A stretch of 34,366 nucleotides of DNA, taken from contig LUJM01000123.1 of NCBI GenBank assembly GCA_001689415.1, positions 1 through 34,366 of the forward strand. The letters are read 5' to 3'. The stretch is from Bacteroidales bacterium M2. Its GTDB lineage: Bacteria > Bacteroidota > Bacteroidia > Bacteroidales > Muribaculaceae. How positions within the stretch are numbered: position 1 is the stretch's first letter; each line of letters starts with the position of its first letter. The notes under the pieces are model-generated. The model had not been told where the DNA came from, made no database searches, and saw only the letters and a program-made list of their open reading frames with translations. The position numbers and the translations under genes are program-made. Below are positions 30,300-34,366 of this stretch, piece after piece.

Positions 30300-30809
30300 T
30301 CAGAAAAGAGTCGGTTCATCATCGAGCCTTGAGGCTCGGATGTGCGCGAGAGCTTTCTCGGCCTTAGCCTTGTCAGCTTTGGCTGCCTTCTCTCTTGACA
30401 CAGCATCATTGAGTGCTTTCAGCTGCTCGATTTCCGCAGCGTTGGAGTCAAGTTGTCTGGCGAGTCTGCTGTGGAAGTGGTTGTAAAGGACTTCGAAACA
30501 TTCGAGGGTGTATGCTTCGACCTTTCGGCGAGCTTCGGGTGCTACTTTCCCGGGGTTAATGGTCATCAGCCAGCCATAGATGAATTTGACAGGGAGGCAG
30601 ACCATTTCGTAGTTCTTCCCATCGGCACCAGTTGTAACGATTATCGTTACAACTGAACAGAGAATCGGGTGTTCTTTCAGCTTGTCGTTTTGGGGTTGGA
30701 ATTTAATTCCTATGGCTTCGCAGATTGGTTTGATTGGAATGTACGACTGACCGTCCTTTGTGGCAACGGGGATAGAGACACCGTTGAAGTTGACAGATTT
30801 TGTACTCAT
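30300..30809 (-). CDS. P22-type antirepressor N-terminal domain protein (copy 2)
   Basis: A 169-residue paralogue of the gene at 13268-13777, equal in length. Shared blocks: IPIKPICEAIGI near 24-35, YGWLMTINPGKVAPEARRKV near 87-106, and a C-terminal helix ending in EPTLF. Unlike copy 1, which ends the early operon, this copy is a single-gene transcript with its own consensus promoter (30836-30868) and strong terminator (30242-30281). It may therefore be expressed from the prophage and act on a different repressor, possibly of another phage. Antirepression is the family expectation, not shown here. Confidence 0.8.
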   Translation of the reverse strand: MSTKSVNFNGVSIPVATKDGQSYIPIKPICEAIGIKFQPQNDKLKEHPILCSVVTIIVTTGADGKNYEMVCLPVKFIYGWLMTINPGKVAPEARRKVEAYTLECFEVLYNHFHSRLARQLDSNAAEIEQLKALNDAVSREKAAKADKAKAEKALAHIRASRLDDEPTLF

Positions 30810-30835
30810 AAATTCTGATATTGATTAATTTATCT

Positions 30836-30868
30836 GCAAATATATTAACGATTTCAGAAATATGCAAA
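30836..30868 (-). promoter_or_regulatory. Promoter of antirepressor copy 2
   Basis: Minus-strand TTTG (30868-30865), 20 bases, TATATTTGC (30844-30836); the start codon is 27 bases beyond the -7 box. A textbook match to the Bacteroides consensus. Confidence 0.75.
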
Positions 30869-30960
30869 CAAACACAGAATTTAATTAAGAATGGATAGGG
30901 TAAATGGCTGAAAATCAGCAGAGGTTTCTTACGCGCGAAGCACCGATTTCTACGAAATTC

Positions 30961-31007
30961 TACGATTTTCCAGTGGTAGAAAATCGTAACACGCTGAGTA
31001 ATCAGCG
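30961..31007. repeat. Two adjacent perfect hairpins
   Basis: TACGATTTTC (30961-30970) pairs with GAAAATCGTA (30979-30988), and CGCTGA (30992-30997) with TCAGCG (31002-31007). They lie at the left edge of the large gene-free region and may terminate or protect a transcript coming from the right. A further AAAGGG..CCCTTT stem with a T-run follows near 31021-31041. Confidence 0.6.
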
Positions 31008-31119
31008 ATTAAAAAGGGGTAAAGGGGAATTTTTTCCCTTTTTCTGTCAGAAGACCCCCCGCCCGCCCTATGGAGCGCGACCGCCTTCCGCCTTTTCGAT
31101 TTATCGGAATATGCAGAGC

Positions 31120-32269
31120 CATTAGCCCAAATTTAGGAGAAAAAGCCACGAACGACAACGAAAGGCGCACGGTAATGAGGCCGATGTGCGAGCCATGCCG
31201 ACCTTTAGGTGGCTAAGGCTCGCGCTTGGCGCACCTCTCTGCCCTTTGTGGGCGGTATGGCTCGGCGAGGGTGTGAGGAAGGGCGCAGTGTAGCAAGTCA
31301 GCCCATCGGAGTGAAGCGAGACAGTGAGTAGCCGGGGCATTGGAGCGTGCCCTTGGGCCGCCTCGCCGCCAGCTCTACTTGTATGGGCGATCAGACGGCA
31401 GACCGTGGCGTGTGTTGTCAACACTTGCCACAGTCAGCAGTCAGTCCAGGAGAGTTGAGATGACAGCGAAAGCGAGCGTTATGCTCCGTGCCATTAACCG
31501 CAGGGCAATGGCAATACTCTCTGCCGAGCGGAATGGAGATGAGGCAGACGTGCGGAGCAAAGTGCAGACTCTGCGCATCGCCGAGGGGGGAGGGGTGGGC
31601 GAAGGGCGGCGTTAGTGTCTTGGCTGCAGAGGGTAAGGTGTGCCGAGGGAAAGATGTCTGTTGTGCGGTGGAGTGAGAGGGAGCAGCCATGCGTAAAGCG
31701 ACGAGAATAGTGTGTTGACCGAATGAAACGGAATGATATACAGCGAACGACCGCAGGGCGTCGCCGTGTATCATGCAGTAGAGAGAGGGCGACACTCTAT
31801 GAAGGAGAGGGCACGGCTATCGACCGAGGGCATAGCCCCCACTCGTCCGCACATAAGGACAGCCCCTCGGCCACTAATCCCGGCAGTGCCATGACGTGCG
31901 CCGCGAGTTGCCGCAGGAATAGGCAGGAATGGGCGCTTGGGGCGTGGGTGGGGACACTGGAGGGCGACGCAATGGAAAGGCTGCAGAAGGAGATAACATC
32001 AGTGGGGATAGCATCAGGAATGTAAGCGGTGTGACGAGTGAACCGACCATGCAGGAGAGAAAGAGCGCGGTGATGCGACTGACGAGCGAGAGCAGCCAGC
32101 GAACGACCGCAGGGCTTCGCCGGCTGCTCTTAGCGAGGAAGGAACGCCACGGCGCGATGAACGGGCATTGTCATTGAACGTGGGCACAGCCCCGACACGG
32201 CTTTCATGTATGATGCCCCACTGATGCAATCGACTGTCAGGGCCTGGCCGTGCGCCGCCCTCACACCGC
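31120..32269. ncRNA. Large structured non-coding RNA region (candidate)
   Basis: About 1.15 kb of GC-rich DNA without a credible gene, left of the reverse transcriptase. Three hairpins expose the same ACCGCAGGGC loop on unrelated stems: TGCCATT/AATGGCA (31489-31513), GATATACAGCGA/TCGCCGTGTATC (31736-31772) and AGCAGCC-GCG/CGC-GGCTGCT (32092-32129). Two modules repeat at about 355-bp spacing: the loop motif (31741 and 32097) and GGGCAyAGCCCC (31828 and 32182). Perfect 11-bp pairings CATCAGTGGGG (31997-32007 with 32216-32226) and AAGCGGTGTGA (32024-32034 with 32261-32271) cross each other as a pseudoknot would. The strand is undecided; read-through from the RT gene favours minus. Confidence 0.45.
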
Positions 32270-33760
32270 TTAATCGGGCGACCATTTCGGCCTGATGAAC
32301 TTAGCGGCGAATCTACGATTTTTGAGGCGCTTGCGCACAACGTATAGCTTGTCATACTCACGACGTATAACGCATTTAGAGAATTCCTCGACGAAGTAGA
32401 GATACTTGCCCCATGTGGGGAGAATGTATTGCTCGCATATCTTTCTCCGCACCTTGTATGAATTGTAGTGGCTCATGAGGCCGAGATAGGAATTTATCGA
32501 GGCCCGAATTTGATCCAGGAGAGCGACGCGCTCCCGATGTGTCTTGGCTCGATTGTTGAACTCCTTCATGGCGGAAATAAAGTGGCCGCGAGTGCGGTTC
32601 GAGATATAGATGCGCCCAGGATACAGAAGGCGAGGCCGAGAACCGAGATGAGCCAAGAGAAAGCGACGGAATTTGTCCGGAACAATGTGGTCATGATTGA
32701 GGCCACGCATCACCCATTTGCGAAGGTGCTTGGCACGATTGAGTGCCGTAGGGCGATTGCACGGTGGTTTGATTACCGCGCCGACGAATTTGGTGCCTTT
32801 GGTGTAGTGCTGGAGGTAGATTTTATCGGGGTGTAGGGTTATGTGCAGCTCGTTGGCAAGGAATTCACGGATTTCCATGATAAGCCGCCGGCCGTCTTCG
32901 GCCGAGCGGACAAGGAACTTGAAATCATCGACAAAGATAATGAAGCCGTCAACCTTTTTCACGAAGATCATCCACATGGTGAATACGGCACCGAGGAAGT
33001 TGGCCCAAATTTGATTGGGCAAATTGCCAATCTCGAGTCCGTCCATGTGGAAGAGGCTTTTGCGCGGTGGCAAGTCCTTCCAAAGATACTCCGGGGATTT
33101 ACGGAAAAAGTTGTCGCGGCCGGAGTGCTTGAGGGTTGTGTGCATCATGTAGAGAAGGGCCGATTTATCGTCGCCTGTGTACTCGTCCATGATGATGTGC
33201 TCAAGATACTCCCAGAGCAATTTCTTGTCGATAGACATGAAGAAATTGGCGAAATCGCCGCTGACGATGTAGCAGTCCTGTCGAGTGTAAGCCTCCGTGT
33301 AGTCATAGATCATTTTGTTGAACGTAAGGACAGCACGGAGTGATCCATAGCCTTTGCGGCAGTTCATCGAGCGGTTGCCGACGGCTACAAAGTAATTCTC
33401 GAGGACAGGGCGAAAGCGCAAGTCCTCCCAATGGTGCGCAATGCGGTCGCGGAAAGCAGCAGCCCAAACTTCGCGTAGGACAGGATAAAACACGAGGAAA
33501 CACATAGAGGTGCGCTGTGTGTAAGTACCAGAGCGCATTTGGGTCCACAGCTCGAAGAGGTCGCGGGCAGCGTGCCAGCGGAATTTCGTACATGAATTAC
33601 TGGAGCGCTTATTGCGCTCGCAGTCAATCCATGCCTCGATAATAGTTGAAAATGGTATGTCATAGACTGCCTGGGGTGTCGCCGACGACGGCACTGGGGC
33701 CACAGCGCGGACCCTGTTTGTATTAGACTTGTTGTTGTTGTTGACGTTGCCGTTATTCAT
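32270..33760 (-). CDS. DGR reverse transcriptase
   Basis: The DGR-type RT signatures are clear: FSTIIEAWIDCERNKRSS at the N-terminal motif, YPVLREVWAAAFRDRIAHHW (about 92-111), the DGR-specific IGNLPNQIWANF (about 243-254) in place of the QGxxxSP of other RTs, and catalytic FVDD (about 277-280). It copies the template repeat RNA with adenine infidelity and diversifies a target gene. The start is uncertain: the ATG at 33760 lies inside the template repeat and in its reading frame, and no Met follows before the conserved core, so either the template is translated as the N-terminus or a GTG near 33700 is used. At up to 496 residues it is longer than most DGR RTs; the extra C-terminus is basic. 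Confidence 0.93.
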   Translation of the reverse strand: MNNGNVNNNNKSNTNRVRAVAPVPSSATPQAVYDIPFSTIIEAWIDCERNKRSSNSCTKFRWHAARDLFELWTQMRSGTYTQRTSMCFLVFYPVLREVWAAAFRDRIAHHWEDLRFRPVLENYFVAVGNRSMNCRKGYGSLRAVLTFNKMIYDYTEAYTRQDCYIVSGDFANFFMSIDKKLLWEYLEHIIMDEYTGDDKSALLYMMHTTLKHSGRDNFFRKSPEYLWKDLPPRKSLFHMDGLEIGNLPNQIWANFLGAVFTMWMIFVKKVDGFIIFVDDFKFLVRSAEDGRRLIMEIREFLANELHITLHPDKIYLQHYTKGTKFVGAVIKPPCNRPTALNRAKHLRKWVMRGLNHDHIVPDKFRRFLLAHLGSRPRLLYPGRIYISNRTRGHFISAMKEFNNRAKTHRERVALLDQIRASINSYLGLMSHYNSYKVRRKICEQYILPTWGKYLYFVEEFSKCVIRREYDKLYVVRKRLKNRRFAAKFIRPKWSPD

Positions 33761-33803
33761 ATTGACGTTCCAGGCGTTGGCAGAACAGCCGCAGCCACTG
33801 AAT
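33695..33803 (-). repeat. DGR template repeat (TR)
   Basis: Minus-strand DNA between avd and the RT core is rich in AAC/AAT codons. In the RT frame it reads SGCGCSANAWNVNMNNGNVN, then NNNKSNTNRVRAVAPV. This is the characteristic DGR template pattern (A-x-W-x-V..G-x-V..K..R-V-R-A-V), followed by a GC-rich block (33701-33716) that would be the initiation-of-homing part. Each AAC gives two mutable adenines. Boundaries are approximate because no variable repeat is available for comparison. An in-frame TAA precedes it. Confidence 0.85.
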
Positions 33804-33935
33804 ATTTAACCACCGATTAAGATGGTGGGCTGCCCGATATCCCTTAGCAGTTGCTCACTCGTAATCAAGAAGTCGCCGCACGTCCGGGAGAGAAACAGAA
33901 TGTTGCTCGGCGCCCTGAGTTTCCTCTTATCCTTA

Positions 33936-34304
33936 TTACGACTCCGGCTTTCGAGAGGCAGACCGACGCCAAGCAGTAGCCTGATTTTCGACATCAGCAA
34001 CTTGCAGGAAAATATCGGCAAGGACAGAGTTCTTTTTATATTGCCTCTCGTCTCGACATACCATTATAAGAGTTTTCAGTATATCAAATTCTATCAAGAA
34101 TTTGTCAAGATGTTCCTCTCTTGCTCCTTTTCTCCTGTCTTCGTTTGCGTAGTGAATTAGAGAGACACAATTAAGAGCGGTTTCCACCATGCGGTCGCCA
34201 ACCACATATTTGAACGGCTTGTCAAAGGCGTTGCGTGATTGAATAATAAGACGGAGAAGTTTATACATTGAACGGTAGATGTTCAAGTCTTCAGAAAGAG
34301 CCAT
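33936..34304 (-). CDS. avd: Avd accessory variability determinant
   Basis: A 122-residue, mostly helical and basic protein of the four-helix-bundle/S23-like type: SEDLNIYRSMYKLLRLIIQS, RMVETALNCVSLIHYANEDR, HLDKFLIEFDILKTLIMVCR, NSVLADIFLQVADVENQATA. Avd forms a pentameric barrel that binds the RT and template RNA and is needed for mutagenic retrohoming. The order avd - TR - RT equals that of the Bordetella phage DGR. The gene starts 35 bases from the right inverted repeat, so whatever lay upstream, usually the target gene, is outside the window. Confidence 0.88.
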   Translation of the reverse strand: MALSEDLNIYRSMYKLLRLIIQSRNAFDKPFKYVVGDRMVETALNCVSLIHYANEDRRKGAREEHLDKFLIEFDILKTLIMVCRDERQYKKNSVLADIFLQVADVENQATAWRRSASRKPES

Positions 34305-34339
34305 GAGAGGGTAAACGGATAGAATGGTTTGCTATCCTG

Positions 34340-34365
34340 ATACAATACTTCGGTTATTTTTTGAG
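34340..34365. repeat. Right copy of terminal inverted repeat
   Basis: Exact reverse complement of bases 1-26, ending one base before the end of the window. It lies about 35 bases upstream of avd. See the left copy for the interpretation. Confidence 0.9.
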
Positions 34366-34366
34366 A

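Noticed and set aside
31340..32177. Several overlapping ORFs of 60-125 codons on both strands in the GC-rich region
   Set aside because: They exist in many frames because stop codons are rare at high GC; compositions are low-complexity and none resembles a protein family. RNA structure explains the region better.
32270..33760. Retron or group II intron RT
   Set aside because: The IGNLPNQ motif, adjacent avd and AAC-rich template identify a DGR; no msr-msd or intron maturase features.
33806..34021. Minus-strand ORF between avd and RT
   Set aside because: It overlaps the 3' part of avd in another frame and the template upstream region; no family resemblance.
1..34366. tRNA genes
   Set aside because: Scanning by eye for T-loop-like GGTTCGAnTCC on both strands gave no cloverleaf; a tRNA finder would be needed to exclude them fully.
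1..34366. Mu-like transposable phage
   Set aside because: Inverted ends and a DGR recall transposable Bacteroides phages, but there are no transposase A/B genes and a tyrosine integrase with a candidate attP is present.

Overview
This window looks like a nearly complete temperate siphovirus (or prophage) genome from a Bacteroidota host, most likely Bacteroidales. The host call rests on several promoters of the Bacteroides type (TTTG, 19-20 nt, then TAnnTTTG), protein families typical of Bacteroidales prophages, weak Shine-Dalgarno signals, and a diversity-generating retroelement (DGR) template of the AAC-rich kind seen in Bacteroides phages. Nearly all genes lie on the minus strand; the exceptions are a small HTH repressor-like gene and the tyrosine integrase. 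The two ends of the window carry a perfect 26-bp inverted repeat (1-26 and 34340-34365).

Layout, left to right. 33-224 is a tiny ORF, followed by a gene-poor stretch with tandem terminators. 822-9398 is the head, packaging and lysis cluster, read right to left: two conserved unknowns, ClpP-like prohead protease with scaffold tail, major capsid protein, a second structural protein, a ComF-like phosphoribosyltransferase, unknown proteins including a PLD-like one, terminase small subunit, a short terminase ATPase, then amidase, unimolecular-spanin candidate and holin-like protein. 9399-10240 is a control region with repeats, a parS-like palindrome, strong hairpins and a plus-strand promoter. 10241-11533 is a four-gene operon behind an unusual structured leader RNA. 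11782-13173 holds a retropepsin-like protein and a HicAB toxin-antitoxin pair. 13268-21651 is the early/replication operon: Cro-like HTH, LuxR-type HTH, primase-helicase, DnaA domain IV-like protein, lipoprotein, a second SF3 helicase, many small overlapping genes and a P22-type antirepressor. 21652-23613 is the lysogeny switch, candidate attP region and integrase. 23610-29419 is the tail module (downstream tail protein and tape measure). 29521-30868 holds two small genes behind a second leader RNA of the same architecture, then a second antirepressor paralogue. 30869-32269 is 1.4 kb of gene-free, hairpin-rich, partly GC-rich DNA. 32270-34304 is a DGR: reverse transcriptase, template repeat and Avd.

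The most notable points are: (i) two paralogous leader RNAs (11534-11728 and 30001-30206) whose repeat arms differ completely in sequence yet keep the same direct-inverted-direct arrangement, with a terminator-like stem and a conserved core; (ii) a large structured non-coding region beside the DGR with a conserved CCGCAGGGC loop on three hairpins with unrelated stems; (iii) a DGR with RT, Avd and template but no variable repeat or target gene that I can find, in a sequence bounded by inverted repeats, which suggests the target lies on a segment outside this sequence, possibly invertible; (iv) no recognisable portal and a terminase without its nuclease domain; (v) a parS-like site without parB. 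All calls come from reading the sequence; no database search was run.
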